From Flavobacteriaceae bacterium (GTDB lineage Bacteria; Bacteroidota; Bacteroidia; Flavobacteriales; Flavobacteriaceae), in contig CANHRI010000006.1 of NCBI GenBank assembly GCA_947463515.1, positions 1-64,000 on the forward strand: a stretch of 64,000 nt of DNA, written 5' to 3'. Within the stretch, counting starts at the first letter, position 1. Each line of letters starts with the position of its first letter. Positions 49,095 through 60,500 of this stretch are shown here, piece after piece. The position numbers were made by a program, and so were the translations under genes. The notes under the pieces were generated by a model. That model searched no databases and was not told the DNA's origin. It saw only the letters and a program-made list of their open reading frames with translations.

Positions 49095-50282
49095 ATGGCA
49101 AAAGAAAATTTTAGTCGTACCAAGCCACACCTTAATATTGGTACGATTGGTCACGTTGACCACGGTAAAACTACATTGACTGCTGCAATCACTAAAGTAT
49201 TAGCAGATGCTGGTTACTGTCAAGCAAAATCTTTCGACCAGATTGACAATGCTCCAGAGGAAAAAGAAAGAGGTATTACAATCAACACTTCTCACGTAGA
49301 ATATGAAACTGCTAACCGTCACTACGCTCACGTTGACTGTCCAGGTCACGCGGATTACGTAAAGAACATGGTTACAGGTGCTGCTCAGATGGACGGTGCG
49401 ATTTTGGTTGTAGCTGCTACTGACGGACCAATGCCACAAACACGTGAGCACATCCTTTTAGGACGTCAGGTAGGTATTCCAAGAATCGTTGTGTTCATGA
49501 ACAAAGTGGACATGGTTGATGATGCGGAATTATTAGAATTGGTTGAAATGGAAATCCGTGACTTATTGTCTTTCTACGAGTATGATGGAGACAATGGTCC
49601 AGTAGTTCAAGGTTCTGCTTTAGGTGGATTGAACGGAGATCCAAACTGGGTTCCAAAAATTCTTGAATTGATGGAAGCAGTTGACTCTTGGATTGAAGAG
49701 CCAGTTCGTGACAACGCGAAGCCTTTCTTGATGCCTGTGGAAGACGTATTCACGATTACAGGTCGTGGTACTGTAGCTACAGGACGTATTGAAACAGGTG
49801 TTGCAAACACAGGTGATCCAGTTGAAATCATTGGTATGGGTGCTGACAAATTGACTTCTACAATTACAGGGGTTGAGATGTTCCGTAAAATCCTTGACCG
49901 TGGTGAAGCGGGTGACAACGTAGGTTTGTTGTTACGTGGTATTGACAAAGCGGATATCCGTCGTGGTATGGTTATTTGTAAGCCAGGTTCAGTGAAGCCA
50001 CATGCTAAATTCAAAGCTGAGGTGTATATCTTGAAAAAAGAAGAAGGTGGACGTCACACTCCATTCCACAATAACTACCGTCCACAGTTCTACGTACGTA
50101 CAACTGACGTAACAGGTACTATTTCTTTACCTGCTGGTGTTGAGATGGTAATGCCTGGGGATAACTTAACAATCACTGTTGATTTGTTGAGCCCAATTGC
50201 TCTTAACGTAGGTTTACGTTTCGCTATCCGTGAGGGTGGTCGTACAGTAGGAGCAGGTCAGGTTACTGAAATCTTAGACTAA
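49095..50282 (+). CDS. tuf: Elongation factor Tu
   Basis: EF-Tu brings aminoacyl-tRNA to the ribosome using GTP. The 395-residue protein has the G motifs [16 protein letters not shown] and NKVD in the GTPase domain (about 1-205), and beta-barrel domains 2 and 3 that end with [14 protein letters not shown]. It is transcribed with the upstream tRNAs; a tRNA-Trp lies downstream after a hairpin, the classical order near rplKAJL-rpoBC. Confidence 0.99.
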   Translation: MAKENFSRTKPHLNIGTIGHVDHGKTTLTAAITKVLADAGYCQAKSFDQIDNAPEEKERGITINTSHVEYETANRHYAHVDCPGHADYVKNMVTGAAQMDGAILVVAATDGPMPQTREHILLGRQVGIPRIVVFMNKVDMVDDAELLELVEMEIRDLLSFYEYDGDNGPVVQGSALGGLNGDPNWVPKILELMEAVDSWIEEPVRDNAKPFLMPVEDVFTITGRGTVATGRIETGVANTGDPVEIIGMGADKLTSTITGVEMFRKILDRGEAGDNVGLLLRGIDKADIRRGMVICKPGSVKPHAKFKAEVYILKKEEGGRHTPFHNNYRPQFYVRTTDVTGTISLPAGVEMVMPGDNLTITVDLLSPIALNVGLRFAIREGGRTVGAGQVTEILD

Positions 50283-50305
50283 TTCTAACGAATTAAAGGA
50301 TATAG

Positions 50306-50342
50306 CCAGCAGAGTGTCTACGGATTACTCTGCTGGTTTTTA
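50306..50342 (+). terminator. Terminator after tuf
   Basis: CCAGCAGAGT at 50306-50315 pairs with ACTCTGCTGG at 50327-50336, followed by TTTTTAA. It lies before tRNA-Trp, so the distal genes may depend on readthrough or another promoter. Confidence 0.85.
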
Positions 50343-50347
50343 ATGAA

Positions 50348-50418
50348 ACGGGTGTAGTTCAAGGGTAGAATAGCGGTCTCCAAAACCGTTGATGGGGGTT
50401 CGAATCCCTCCACCCGTG
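50348..50418 (+). tRNA. tRNA-Trp (anticodon CCA)
   Basis: ACGGGTG and CACCCGT form the acceptor stem; the anticodon loop CTCCAAA has anticodon CCA, and the T arm GGGGTTCGAATCCCT is visible. secE follows 18 bases later. Confidence 0.95.
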
Positions 50419-50436
50419 CAAATAAGAAATAAAACG

Positions 50437-50631
50437 ATGAAAGTATTTCAATATTTTTCGGAGTCTTTTGAGGAATTGAAAACTAATGTGACTTGGCCAG
50501 AATGGGCAGAAGTACAAAAGTTCACGGTTATCGTGGCGTTGTTCTCTGTAATTTTTGCTTTGGCTACTTGGGGCGTGGACGAGTTATGTTCTCGTGCCAT
50601 TACTGGTTTTTTCAATTTAATTAAAGGATAA
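50437..50631 (+). CDS. secE: Preprotein translocase subunit SecE
   Basis: From the ATG at 50437 the protein is 64 residues, the short SecE form with one transmembrane helix (FTVIVALFSVIFALATWGVDEL). The preceding motif TNVTWPEWAEVQKFT is typical. SecE is a core subunit of the SecYEG channel. The in-frame ATG at 50389 lies within tRNA-Trp and is rejected. nusG follows 14 bases later, as in many bacteria. Confidence 0.94.
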   Translation: MKVFQYFSESFEELKTNVTWPEWAEVQKFTVIVALFSVIFALATWGVDELCSRAITGFFNLIKG

Positions 50632-50645
50632 TACACGTTAGTAAA

Positions 50646-51197
50646 ATGGCTGATACGAGTGTGAAAAAATGGTATGTAGTACGTGCTGTAAGCGGACAGG
50701 AAAATAAAGTTAAAAACTATATTGAGACTGAGATTAACCGTTTAGGCATGGCGGATTATATTTCCCAAGTTTTGGTGCCTACTGAAAAGGTGGTTCAGAT
50801 TCGTGATGGAAAAAAAATAGCTAAAGACCGTGTTTATTTTCCAGGATACGTGATGATCGAAGCCAATTTAACGGGTGAAATTCCACACATCATTAAATCG
50901 ATTACCGGTGTGATTGGTTTCTTAGGGGAAGTTAAAGGAGGTGATCCTGTGCCACTTCGTCAATCCGAAGTAAACCGTATGCTTGGTAAGGTAGATGAAT
51001 TGGCGATCAATGTGGATACCCAATCGATTCCTTACAAAGCAGGTGAGACTGTAAAAGTGGTCGATGGTCCTTTCAATGGGTTCAATGGTACCATTGAGAA
51101 GATCAACGAAGAAAAGCGTAAACTTGAAGTAATGGTGAAAATTTTCGGAAGAAAGACTCCATTAGAGTTAAGTTTTATGCAAGTTGAAAAAGTATAA
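50646..51197 (+). CDS. nusG: Transcription termination/antitermination protein NusG
   Basis: NusG binds RNA polymerase, aids elongation and couples it to Rho or the ribosome. The 183-residue protein has the NGN domain (about 8-110; KWYVVRAVSGQENKVKNYIE and FPGYVMIEA) and a KOW domain (about 130-180; ETVKVVDGPFNGFNGTIEKIN). It follows secE with a short gap. Confidence 0.98.
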   Translation: MADTSVKKWYVVRAVSGQENKVKNYIETEINRLGMADYISQVLVPTEKVVQIRDGKKIAKDRVYFPGYVMIEANLTGEIPHIIKSITGVIGFLGEVKGGDPVPLRQSEVNRMLGKVDELAINVDTQSIPYKAGETVKVVDGPFNGFNGTIEKINEEKRKLEVMVKIFGRKTPLELSFMQVEKV

Positions 51198-51217
51198 TCA
51201 CAATTAATTATAATCCT

Positions 51218-51244
51218 ACATCTACGCTTCCAACTGTTAGATGT
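51218..51244 (+). promoter_or_regulatory. Hairpin upstream of rplK, possible ribosomal-protein leader
   Basis: ACATCTA at 51218-51224 pairs with TAGATGT at 51238-51244 around a 13-base loop, 18 bases before the rplK ATG. In other bacteria the L11-L1 operon is controlled by L1 binding to such a leader. It lacks a T run just after the stem and so does not look like a terminator. Confidence 0.5.
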
Positions 51245-51261
51245 GCTAAATTTTGTAAAAA

Positions 51262-51705
51262 ATGGCAAAAGAAATTAGTAAAGTAGTTAAACTACAAGTT
51301 AAGGGAGGTGCTGCGAATCCTTCGCCACCGGTTGGACCTGCTTTGGGAGCTGCTGGGGTTAACATCATGGAGTTTTGTAAGCAATTTAATGCACGAACTC
51401 AAGATCAACCCGGCAAAGTATTACCTGTACAAATTACAGTTTACAAAGACAAATCATTTGATTTTGTCGTCAAAACTCCTCCAGCTGCGGTGCAATTAAT
51501 GGATGCTGCTAAAATCAAATCGGGATCAGGGCAACCTAACCGTAAGAAAGTAGCCAATGTCTCTTGGGATCAAATCAAAACGATCGCTGAAGACAAAATG
51601 CCTGATTTGAATTCGTTCACGATTGAATCAGCAATGAGTATGATTGCCGGTACTGCTCGTTCAATGGGTATTACCGTAACCGGGGATTCTCCGCTAAAAA
51701 AATAA
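51262..51705 (+). CDS. rplK: 50S ribosomal protein uL11
   Basis: The 147-residue protein has the L11 sequence [23 protein letters not shown] near the start and the C-terminal RNA-binding part ending [11 protein letters not shown]11 binds the GTPase-associated region of 23S rRNA with the L10/L7-L12 stalk encoded downstream. rplA begins 6 bases after its stop. Confidence 0.99.
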   Translation: MAKEISKVVKLQVKGGAANPSPPVGPALGAAGVNIMEFCKQFNARTQDQPGKVLPVQITVYKDKSFDFVVKTPPAAVQLMDAAKIKSGSGQPNRKKVANVSWDQIKTIAEDKMPDLNSFTIESAMSMIAGTARSMGITVTGDSPLKK

Positions 51706-51711
51706 TGAGTT

Positions 51712-52401
51712 ATGGCAAAATTGACGAAAAAACAAAAAGAAGCTGCCTCTAAAATCGAGAAGAATAAATTATATTCTTTGAAAGATGCGTCTGCTTTATT
51801 GAAGCAGGTTTCTTACGCAAAATTTGATGAGTCGGTAGATATTGCTGTTCGTTTGGGCGTTGATCCTCGAAAAGCAAATCAAATGGTTCGTGGAGTAGTT
51901 ACGTTACCACACGGGACAGGTAAAGATGTACGTGTGTTGGCTTTGGTTACTCCAGATAAAGAAGCAGAAGCAAAAGCAGCAGGTGCTGATTACGTAGGTT
52001 TAGACGAATTCCTTCAAAAAATTAAAGACGGTTGGACGGATGTGGATGTTATCATCACGATGCCTGCCGTTATGGGTAAATTAGGTCCTTTAGGTCGTAT
52101 TTTAGGTCCTCGCGGTTTGATGCCTAACCCCAAAACAGGTACGGTAACTATGGAAGTAGGGAAAGCCGTTCAAGAAGTGAAAGCGGGTAAAATCGATTTT
52201 AAAGTAGACAAAACGGGTATCGTACATGCTGGAATCGGAAAAGTATCTTTCGAAGCAGACAAGATTGTCGATAACGCTCACGAAATTATTCAAACATTAA
52301 TCAAATTAAAACCAACTGCAGCTAAAGGTACTTACATCAAGTCTATCCACTTGTCAAGTACAATGAGTCCTGCTATTGCTTTAGATCCTAAAGCAGTTTA
52401 A
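51712..52401 (+). CDS. rplA: 50S ribosomal protein uL1
   Basis: The 229-residue protein has the L1 signature [25 protein letters not shown] and the two-domain layout. L1 binds 23S rRNA at the L1 stalk and often represses its own operon by binding the mRNA leader; the hairpin before rplK is the candidate site. Confidence 0.99.
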   Translation: MAKLTKKQKEAASKIEKNKLYSLKDASALLKQVSYAKFDESVDIAVRLGVDPRKANQMVRGVVTLPHGTGKDVRVLALVTPDKEAEAKAAGADYVGLDEFLQKIKDGWTDVDVIITMPAVMGKLGPLGRILGPRGLMPNPKTGTVTMEVGKAVQEVKAGKIDFKVDKTGIVHAGIGKVSFEADKIVDNAHEIIQTLIKLKPTAAKGTYIKSIHLSSTMSPAIALDPKAV

Positions 52402-52424
52402 TTGGGTAGTTAAAAAGTTTTATT

Positions 52425-52925
52425 ATGACTAGAGAAGAAAAATCAATCGCGATAAAAGACTTAACTGCAAAATTAGCAGAGGCGAATATCCTTTACATTG
52501 CAGATACGTCAGGTTTAGATGCTGAAACAACATCTAACTTACGCAGAGCTTGTTTTAAAGCAGGAATCAAATTAGAAGTGGTAAAAAACACCTTGTTGGA
52601 GAAAGCGATGGAAGCTTCAGAAAACGAGTACGGTGAATTACCAACAATCCTTAAAGGAAACTCTTCTATCTTAATTGCTTCTGTGGCAAATCAACCTGCG
52701 AAAATCATCAAAGATTTCCGTAAAAAGTCGGATAAGCCTCTTTTAAAAGGTGCTTATATCAACCAAGAAATCTATATCGGTGATAACCAGTTGGATTCAT
52801 TAGCAGCGTTAAAATCGAAAGAAGAAGTTATTGGAGAAATCATCGGATTACTTCAATCTCCTGCAAAACGCGTACTTTCTGCTTTGTTAAACAATGCAGA
52901 GCAAAAAGGCGAAGCTGCAGAATAA
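52425..52925 (+). CDS. rplJ: 50S ribosomal protein uL10
   Basis: The 166-residue protein has the L10 sequence EANILYIADTSGLDAETTSNLRR and ALKSKEEVIGEIIGLLQSPAKRVLSALL. It anchors the L7/L12 dimers to the ribosomal stalk. The 23-base space before it leaves little room for a long L10 leader as in E. coli. Confidence 0.98.
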   Translation: MTREEKSIAIKDLTAKLAEANILYIADTSGLDAETTSNLRRACFKAGIKLEVVKNTLLEKAMEASENEYGELPTILKGNSSILIASVANQPAKIIKDFRKKSDKPLLKGAYINQEIYIGDNQLDSLAALKSKEEVIGEIIGLLQSPAKRVLSALLNNAEQKGEAAE

Positions 52926-52980
52926 TTGAACGCACTTAATAAATAAAATAAATTTAAAAACATTTTAAACGATAGAAAAA

Positions 52981-53352
52981 ATGGCAGATTTGAAACAATT
53001 CGCAGAACAATTAGTTAACTTGACTGTTAAAGAAGTTAACGATTTAGCTACAATCTTAAAAGAGGAGTACGGTATCGAGCCTGCTGCTGCTGCAGTAGTC
53101 GTTGCTGCTGGTGGAGGTGCTGCTGATGCTGCTGAAGAGCAAACAGAATTCACAGTAGTATTGAAAGATGCTGGTGCTTCTAAGTTAGCGGTAGTTAAAG
53201 CAGTTAAAGAATTAACTGGATTGGGTCTTAAAGAAGCGAAAGATATCGTAGACGGAGCTCCATCTAACATTAAAGAAGCAGTTTCTAAAGCAGAAGCTGA
53301 AGGCTTGAAAAAAGCTTTAGAAGAAGCTGGAGCTGTAGTTGAATTGAAATAA
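52981..53352 (+). CDS. rplL: 50S ribosomal protein bL7/L12
   Basis: The 123-residue acidic protein has an N-terminal dimerisation domain, an Ala/Gly-rich hinge ([19 protein letters not shown]) and the C-terminal domain [27 protein letters not shown]. It forms the mobile stalk that recruits translation GTPases. A hairpin terminator follows. Confidence 0.99.
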   Translation: MADLKQFAEQLVNLTVKEVNDLATILKEEYGIEPAAAAVVVAAGGGAADAAEEQTEFTVVLKDAGASKLAVVKAVKELTGLGLKEAKDIVDGAPSNIKEAVSKAEAEGLKKALEEAGAVVELK

Positions 53353-53374
53353 TTCTATTACGGTTTAAGAATTA

Positions 53375-53418
53375 GGTTTAGGTCCTGAGTAAGCTCTCAG
53401 CGGCCTAAACCCTTTTTC
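53375..53418 (+). terminator. Terminator or attenuator between rplL and rpoB
   Basis: GGTTTAGG at 53375-53382 pairs with CCTAAACC at about 53404-53411, with inner pairing CTGAG/CTCAG, and TTTTT follows. As in E. coli, a partial terminator here can lower rpoBC expression relative to ribosomal proteins. Confidence 0.88.
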
Positions 53419-53619
53419 GTATAATAAATTTATCTTTTTTTGAATGTGTTCATAGACGTTCAAATCCAAAAAAAACTATAGCCCTTACGAAGAAAGAAAT
53501 AAACGGTTTTCTTGGTTTATTTTAAAAGATGTAACGGTTATTTATTCAAGAAAAGTTACAAAATCAACGTGTTTTACACAAAAAAGTACTTTTTTTAAAA
53601 ATCAAAATTTTGTCCATTG

Positions 53620-56600
53620 ATGATAACTAATCAGACTGAAAGATTGAATTTTGCCTCGACGAAGAATATTCCACAGTATCCCGATTTCTTGGATGTTCAA
53701 ATTAAGTCGTTCAAAGATTTCTTCCAACTAGAAACGAAATCTGACGAAAGAGGTAACGAAGGGCTCTACAATACCTTCATGGAAAACTTTCCAATCACTG
53801 ATACCAGAAATCAATTTGTGTTGGAATTCCTCGATTATTTCGTGGATCCACCGCGTTACACCATCCAAGAGTGTATTGAAAGAGGTCTAACCTACAGCGT
53901 GCCTCTGAAAGCCCGTTTAAAATTATACTGTACCGATCCGGAACATGAAGATTTCGAAACGATCGTACAGGATGTGTATTTAGGAACTATCCCTTACATG
54001 ACCCCTAGTGGTACTTTCGTAATTAACGGCGCTGAGCGAGTAGTTGTATCGCAATTACACCGTTCACCTGGGGTGTTCTTTGGACAATCGTTCCACGCCA
54101 ACGGAACAAAATTATATTCTGCTCGTGTTATTCCTTTCAAAGGATCATGGATTGAGTTTGCTACCGATATCAACAACGTGATGTATGCATACATCGATCG
54201 TAAAAAGAAATTACCGGTAACAACCCTTTTCCGTGCGATTGGATTTGAACGCGATAAAGATATTTTAGAAATCTTTGACCTTGCAGAAGAAATCAAAGTT
54301 TCTAAAACCGGATTGAAAAAATACGCAGGTCGTAAATTAGCCGCTCGTGTTTTGAACACATGGCATGAAGACTTCGTAGATGAAGATACCGGTGAAGTAG
54401 TGTCTATTGAACGTAATGAAATTATCTTGGATCGTGATACGATTTTGGATAAAGACAATATTGAAGAAATTATCGATGCGAATGTAAAATCGATCTTACT
54501 TCACAAAGAGGATAACAACCAAGCGGATTACGCCATTATCCACAATACGTTACAAAAAGACCCCACCAACTCTGAAAAAGAAGCCGTTGAGCATATCTAC
54601 CGTCAGTTGCGTAATGCAGAACCGCCTGATGAAGAAACCGCTCGTGGTATAATCGATAAATTGTTCTTCTCGGACCAACGCTACAACTTAGGAGAAGTAG
54701 GTCGTTACCGTATGAACAAAAAATTAAACTTAGATATCCCAATGGAAAAGCAAGTGCTTACCAAAGAGGATATCATCACCATTGTGAAATATTTGATCGA
54801 ATTGATTAACTCCAAAGCAGAGATTGATGATATCGACCACTTGTCCAACCGTCGTGTTCGTACAGTTGGTGAGCAACTTTCACAACAATTCGGCGTAGGT
54901 CTTGCGCGTATGGCGAGAACCATTCGTGAGCGTATGAATGTACGTGACAACGAGGTATTCACCCCAATCGACTTGATCAATGCAAAAACCTTGTCATCGG
55001 TAATCAACTCCTTCTTCGGAACCAACCAGTTATCGCAGTTTATGGATCAAACCAATCCATTAGCTGAGATTACACACAAACGTCGTCTTTCTGCATTAGG
55101 TCCTGGTGGTCTTTCTAGAGAGCGCGCTGGTTTCGAGGTTCGTGACGTTCACTATACGCACTACGGTCGTTTATGTCCGATTGAAACCCCTGAGGGACCC
55201 AACATTGGTTTGATTTCTTCGTTAGGAGTTTTCGCCAAAGTAAACGGGATGGGATTCATTGAAACACCTTATCGCAAGGTAGCCAATGGTAAAGTAGATT
55301 TAGTTTCTGAACCTATTTACCTAAGCGCTGAAGAAGAAGAAGGTAAAATGATTGCGCAAGCAAACATTGAAATGGATGATCAAGGTACGATTACAGCTGA
55401 AAAAGTTATTGCTCGTGAGGAAGGTGACTTCCCAGTAGTAGAACCAACAGTTGTTCATTATACTGATGTGGCTCCTAACCAGATTGCCTCGATTTCGGCA
55501 TCGTTGATTCCGTTCTTGGAACACGATGATGCGAACCGTGCGTTGATGGGATCCAACATGATGCGTCAGGCCGTACCACTATTACGTCCTGAATCACCAA
55601 TCGTTGGAACAGGATTAGAGCGTCAAGTAGCTTCGGATTCACGTGTATTGATTAATGCTGAAGGCAATGGTGTGGTGGAGTATGTTGATGCGGATAAAAT
55701 TACCATCAAATACGACCGTACGGAGGAAGAGCGCATGGTAAGCTTTGATACCGATGATAAAACCTATCAGTTGATTAAGTTTAGAAAAACCAACCAAAGT
55801 ACCTGTATCAACTTAAAACCGATTGTTCGTAAAGGCGATCGCGTTGTAAAAGGACAAGTGCTTTGTGAAGGATACGCAACGCAAGCTGGTGAATTAGCTA
55901 TCGGACGTAACTTGAAAGTAGCGTTTATGCCATGGAAAGGGTACAACTTTGAGGATGCGATTGTAATTTCTGAAAAAGTAGTACGCGACGATATCTTTAC
56001 TTCTATCCACATCGATGACTATTCGTTGGAAGTTCGTGATACCAAATTAGGTAACGAAGAATTAACGAATGACATTCCTAACGTTTCTGAAGAAGCGACA
56101 AAAGATTTGGATGAAAACGGTATGATTCGTATCGGTGCAGAGGTAAAACCTGGCGATATTTTGATTGGTAAGATTACTCCAAAAGGAGAATCCGATCCTA
56201 CGCCAGAAGAAAAATTACTTCGCGCGATCTTCGGTGATAAAGCCGGTGATGTGAAAGATGCCTCGTTAAAAGCTTCCCCTTCTTTAAGTGGTGTCGTTTT
56301 AGATAAAAAATTATTCGCTCGTGCGGTGAAAGATAAACGTAAACGCACGAAAGATAAAGACGATTTGACAGCATTAGAAATGGAATTCGAAGTGCGTTTC
56401 GTTGAATTGAAAGATAAATTGGTTGAGAAATTATTCGCTATCGTTGACGGGAAAACATCGCAAGGGGTAATGAATGATTTGGGTGAAGAAGTATTGCCAA
56501 AAGGGAAGAAGTATACCAAGAAAATGCTTCAAGCTGTGGAAGACTTTGCTCACTTAACCAAAGGACAATGGGTGGCGGATGAAGATACCAACCGTTTGGT

Positions 56601-57432
56601 AAACGACTTAATCCACAACTATAAAATCAAATTAAATGACCTTCAAGGAGCGTTACGTCGTGAGAAGTTTACCATTACAGTAGGTGACGAGTTACCCGCA
56701 GGTATCTTGAAACTGGCTAAGGTGTATATCGCGAAGAAACGTAAATTGAAAGTAGGAGATAAGATGGCAGGTCGCCACGGTAACAAAGGTATCGTAGCGC
56801 GTATCGTTCGCCAAGAAGATATGCCATTCTTAGAAGATGGAACACCTGTGGATATCGTATTGAATCCGCTTGGGGTACCTTCGCGTATGAACATCGGTCA
56901 GATTTATGAAACCGTATTGGGTTGGGCTGGTTTGAAATTAGGGAAGAAATTTGCGACCCCAATTTTTGACGGTGCTACCTTAGACCAAATTAATGCATTA
57001 ACAGATGAAGCGGGTATCCCACGTTTCGGTCATACATACTTGTATGATGGGGGCACTGGAGAGCGTTTCCACCAACCGGCTACGGTAGGGGTAATCTACA
57101 TGCTGAAATTAGGTCACATGGTGGATGACAAAATGCACGCACGTTCGATCGGTCCATACTCCTTGATTACGCAACAACCGTTAGGAGGTAAAGCTCAATT
57201 CGGAGGTCAGCGTTTTGGAGAGATGGAGGTTTGGGCACTCGAAGCCTACGGGGCATCAAGTACCTTACGTGAAATCTTGACGGTTAAATCGGATGACGTT
57301 ATTGGTAGAGCTAAAACTTACGAAGCTATCGTTAAGGGTGAAGCGATGCCAGAACCAGGATTACCTGAATCATTCAATGTATTAATGCATGAATTGAAAG
57401 GTCTTGGACTTGACATTCGATTAGAAGAATAA
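53620..57432 (+). CDS. rpoB: DNA-directed RNA polymerase subunit beta
   Basis: The 1270-residue protein is RpoB, which with RpoC forms the active site and RNA exit channel. Typical motifs include the rifampicin region ([29 protein letters not shown] with [15 protein letters not shown]), [11 protein letters not shown] and [13 protein letters not shown] at 53617 adds one residue; ATG 53620 is chosen. The 267 bases upstream hold the attenuator and an A+T-rich stretch with no other gene. Confidence 0.99.
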   Translation: MITNQTERLNFASTKNIPQYPDFLDVQIKSFKDFFQLETKSDERGNEGLYNTFMENFPITDTRNQFVLEFLDYFVDPPRYTIQECIERGLTYSVPLKARLKLYCTDPEHEDFETIVQDVYLGTIPYMTPSGTFVINGAERVVVSQLHRSPGVFFGQSFHANGTKLYSARVIPFKGSWIEFATDINNVMYAYIDRKKKLPVTTLFRAIGFERDKDILEIFDLAEEIKVSKTGLKKYAGRKLAARVLNTWHEDFVDEDTGEVVSIERNEIILDRDTILDKDNIEEIIDANVKSILLHKEDNNQADYAIIHNTLQKDPTNSEKEAVEHIYRQLRNAEPPDEETARGIIDKLFFSDQRYNLGEVGRYRMNKKLNLDIPMEKQVLTKEDIITIVKYLIELINSKAEIDDIDHLSNRRVRTVGEQLSQQFGVGLARMARTIRERMNVRDNEVFTPIDLINAKTLSSVINSFFGTNQLSQFMDQTNPLAEITHKRRLSALGPGGLSRERAGFEVRDVHYTHYGRLCPIETPEGPNIGLISSLGVFAKVNGMGFIETPYRKVANGKVDLVSEPIYLSAEEEEGKMIAQANIEMDDQGTITAEKVIAREEGDFPVVEPTVVHYTDVAPNQIASISASLIPFLEHDDANRALMGSNMMRQAVPLLRPESPIVGTGLERQVASDSRVLINAEGNGVVEYVDADKITIKYDRTEEERMVSFDTDDKTYQLIKFRKTNQSTCINLKPIVRKGDRVVKGQVLCEGYATQAGELAIGRNLKVAFMPWKGYNFEDAIVISEKVVRDDIFTSIHIDDYSLEVRDTKLGNEELTNDIPNVSEEATKDLDENGMIRIGAEVKPGDILIGKITPKGESDPTPEEKLLRAIFGDKAGDVKDASLKASPSLSGVVLDKKLFARAVKDKRKRTKDKDDLTALEMEFEVRFVELKDKLVEKLFAIVDGKTSQGVMNDLGEEVLPKGKKYTKKMLQAVEDFAHLTKGQWVADEDTNRLVNDLIHNYKIKLNDLQGALRREKFTITVGDELPAGILKLAKVYIAKKRKLKVGDKMAGRHGNKGIVARIVRQEDMPFLEDGTPVDIVLNPLGVPSRMNIGQIYETVLGWAGLKLGKKFATPIFDGATLDQINALTDEAGIPRFGHTYLYDGGTGERFHQPATVGVIYMLKLGHMVDDKMHARSIGPYSLITQQPLGGKAQFGGQRFGEMEVWALEAYGASSTLREILTVKSDDVIGRAKTYEAIVKGEAMPEPGLPESFNVLMHELKGLGLDIRLEE

Positions 57433-57441
57433 TATCAGTAC

Positions 57442-57473
57442 CGGAAGGCCGATGCTGAGAAGGATCGGCTCCG
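57442..57473 (+). promoter_or_regulatory. Hairpin in the rpoB-rpoC intercistronic region
   Basis: CGGA (57442-57445) and GCCGAT (57448-57453) pair with ATCGGC (57464-57469) and TCCG (57470-57473), with a two-base AG bulge and a 10-base loop. No T run follows, so it is not a terminator. It could be an RNA processing or stabilising element. Confidence 0.6.
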
Positions 57474-57503
57474 TTAACTGTAACTATTTTAAAAACGACT
57501 AAG

Positions 57504-60500
57504 ATGAACAATAGAAATAAAGATAAAAATACCATTAAACGATTTGACAAAATCACAATCGGACTTGCGTCTCCAGAATCGATTTTGGCAGAATCAAGAG
57601 GTGAGGTTTTAAAACCTGAAACCATCAATTATCGTACCCATAAACCGGAACGTGACGGGTTGTTCTGTGAGCGTATCTTCGGACCCGTAAAGGATTTCGA
57701 ATGTGCTTGTGGAAAATACAAACGCATCCGTTACAAAGGCATCGTGTGTGACCGTTGTGGGGTGGAAGTAACCGAGAAAAAAGTACGTCGTGACCGTGTG
57801 GGACATATCAATTTAGTGGTGCCCATTGCGCACATTTGGTATTTCCGTTCCTTACCTAACAAAATTGGTTATATCCTTGGATTACCTTCCAAAAAATTGG
57901 ATATGATCATCTACTACGAGCGTTATGTGGTGATTCAAGCCGGTATCGCTAAAAATGTAGATGGCGAACCCTTACAAAAATTAGATTTCTTAACGGAAGA
58001 GGAGTATTTGAATATTTTGGATACCCTTCCGATGGAGAACCAATATTTAGACGATTCAGATCCGAATAAATTCATCGCCAAAATGGGTGCCGAATGTATT
58101 ATGGACTTGTTAGCGCGTACCGATTTGGATGCATTGTCCTACGAATTACGTCACTCTGCCAACAATGAAACGTCGAAACAACGTAAAACAGAAGCGTTAA
58201 AACGTCTTCAAGTGGTGGAGTCCTTCCGTGATTCTAACTTGAACCGTGAGAATCGTCCCGAGTGGATGATTTTGAAAGTAATTCCGGTTATCCCACCAGA
58301 ATTACGTCCGTTAGTGCCACTAGATGGGGGTCGTTTTGCGACATCCGACTTGAATGACTTGTACCGTCGTGTGATTATCCGTAACAACCGTTTAAAGCGA
58401 TTGATGGAAATCAAAGCGCCTGAGGTTATCTTACGTAACGAAAAACGTATGTTGCAAGAGGCTGTTGACTCCTTGTTCGATAATACACGTAAAGCTTCTG
58501 CAGTTAAGACAGAATCTAACCGTCCTTTGAAATCCCTTTCGGATTCCTTGAAAGGTAAACAAGGTCGTTTCCGTCAAAACTTATTGGGTAAACGTGTGGA
58601 TTATTCTGCTCGTTCGGTAATTGTCGTTGGACCTGAATTAAAAATGTATGAATGTGGTTTGCCAAAAGATATGGCGGCTGAATTGTACAAACCATTCGTT
58701 ATCCGTAAGTTGATTGAGCGTGGAATCGTGAAAACGGTTAAATCGGCGAAGAAAATCATCGATAAAAAAGAACCTGTCGTATGGGATATCCTTGAAAATG
58801 TAATCAAAGGTCACCCTGTATTACTAAACCGTGCCCCCACCTTGCACCGTTTGGGAATTCAAGCGTTTCAGCCGAAATTGATTGAAGGAAAAGCGATTCA
58901 GTTGCACCCGTTAACTTGTACGGCGTTTAATGCCGACTTTGACGGGGACCAGATGGCGGTTCACTTGCCGTTAGGACCTGAAGCGATTTTGGAAGCACAA
59001 TTGTTAATGTTGGCTTCTCACAATATTTTGAACCCGGCCAATGGTGCGCCCATCACCGTTCCTTCTCAGGACATGGTACTTGGGTTGTACTACATGACCA
59101 AAGAGCGTTTGTCTACGCCTGAATTACCAATTAAAGGAGAAGGTTTAACTTTCTATTCGGCGCAAGAAGTCAATATTGCTTTGAATGAAGGACGATTAGA
59201 ATTGAATGCACGCGTAAAAATCAGAACCAAAGATTTTAATGAAAATGGCGAATTGGTGTATAAAATCATCCAAACAACTGCCGGACGTGTATTGTTTAAC
59301 GAAGTGGTACCTGAAGCGGCGGGATACATCAATGAAGTCTTAACGAAAAAATCGTTACGCGATATTATTGGTAAAATTTTAGCCACTACGAATGTACCTA
59401 CTACGGCTGCCTTCTTGGATGATATTAAAGATATGGGGTATAAATTTGCCTTCCAAGGTGGTTTATCCTTCTCCTTAGGAGATATTAAAGTTCCTGAGAA
59501 AAAAGACGAATTGATTGCCGATGCACGCGAGCAAGTGGACGGTATTACCATGAATTATAACATGGGTCTTATCACCAACAATGAGCGTTACAATCAGGTA
59601 ATCGACGTATGGACTTCTACCAATGCTTTGTTGACTGAATTGGCGATGAAGAATATTCGTGAAGACCAACAAGGATTCAACTCGGTATACATGATGTTGG
59701 ATTCAGGAGCGCGTGGTTCGAAAGAGCAGATCCGTCAGTTAACCGGTATGCGTGGATTGATGGCGAAGCCGAAAAAATCAACTGCAGGTGGTGGAGAGAT
59801 TATCGAAAACCCGATTCTTTCTAACTTTAAAGAAGGTCTTTCGATTTTGGAATACTTCATTTCTACGCACGGTGCTCGTAAAGGTCTTGCGGATACGGCG
59901 TTGAAAACAGCGGATGCGGGTTACTTAACACGTCGTCTACACGATGTATCGCAAGATGTAATTGTAAACTCTGTTGACTGTGGTACCTTACGCGGTATTG
60001 AAGTTACAGCCTTGAAGAAAAACGAAGAAGTGGTGGAAACCCTAGGGGAGCGCATCTTAGGACGTGTGACTTTGCAAGATGTAGTCAATCCGTTGACTTC
60101 GCAAGTAATCATTGCTGCAGGGGAAGAAATCACCGAAGCTGTAGTTCGTGAAATCGAAGAATCACCAATTGAAAGAGTAGAGGTACGTTCTCCATTAACG
60201 TGTGAGGCTACGAAAGGAATCTGTGCAAAATGTTACGGTAGAAATTTAGCCACCGGTAAAATGACCCAAAAAGGGGAAGCGGTTGGTGTAATTGCAGCGC
60301 AGTCGATCGGGGAGCCCGGTACACAGTTGACACTTCGTACGTTCCACGTAGGAGGGGTTGCAGGAGGTGTTTCGGAAGAATCATCGATTGTAGCACGTTT
60401 CGGGGGTCGTCTTGAAATTGAAGACTTAAAAACCGTTAAAGGGGAAGACTCTGAAGGGAATGAAGTTGATATCGTTATCTCACGTTCTACCGAATTAAAA

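Noticed and set aside
53994-57028. Long open frames antisense to rpoB
   Set aside because: They mirror codon bias of the essential gene and have no domain features.
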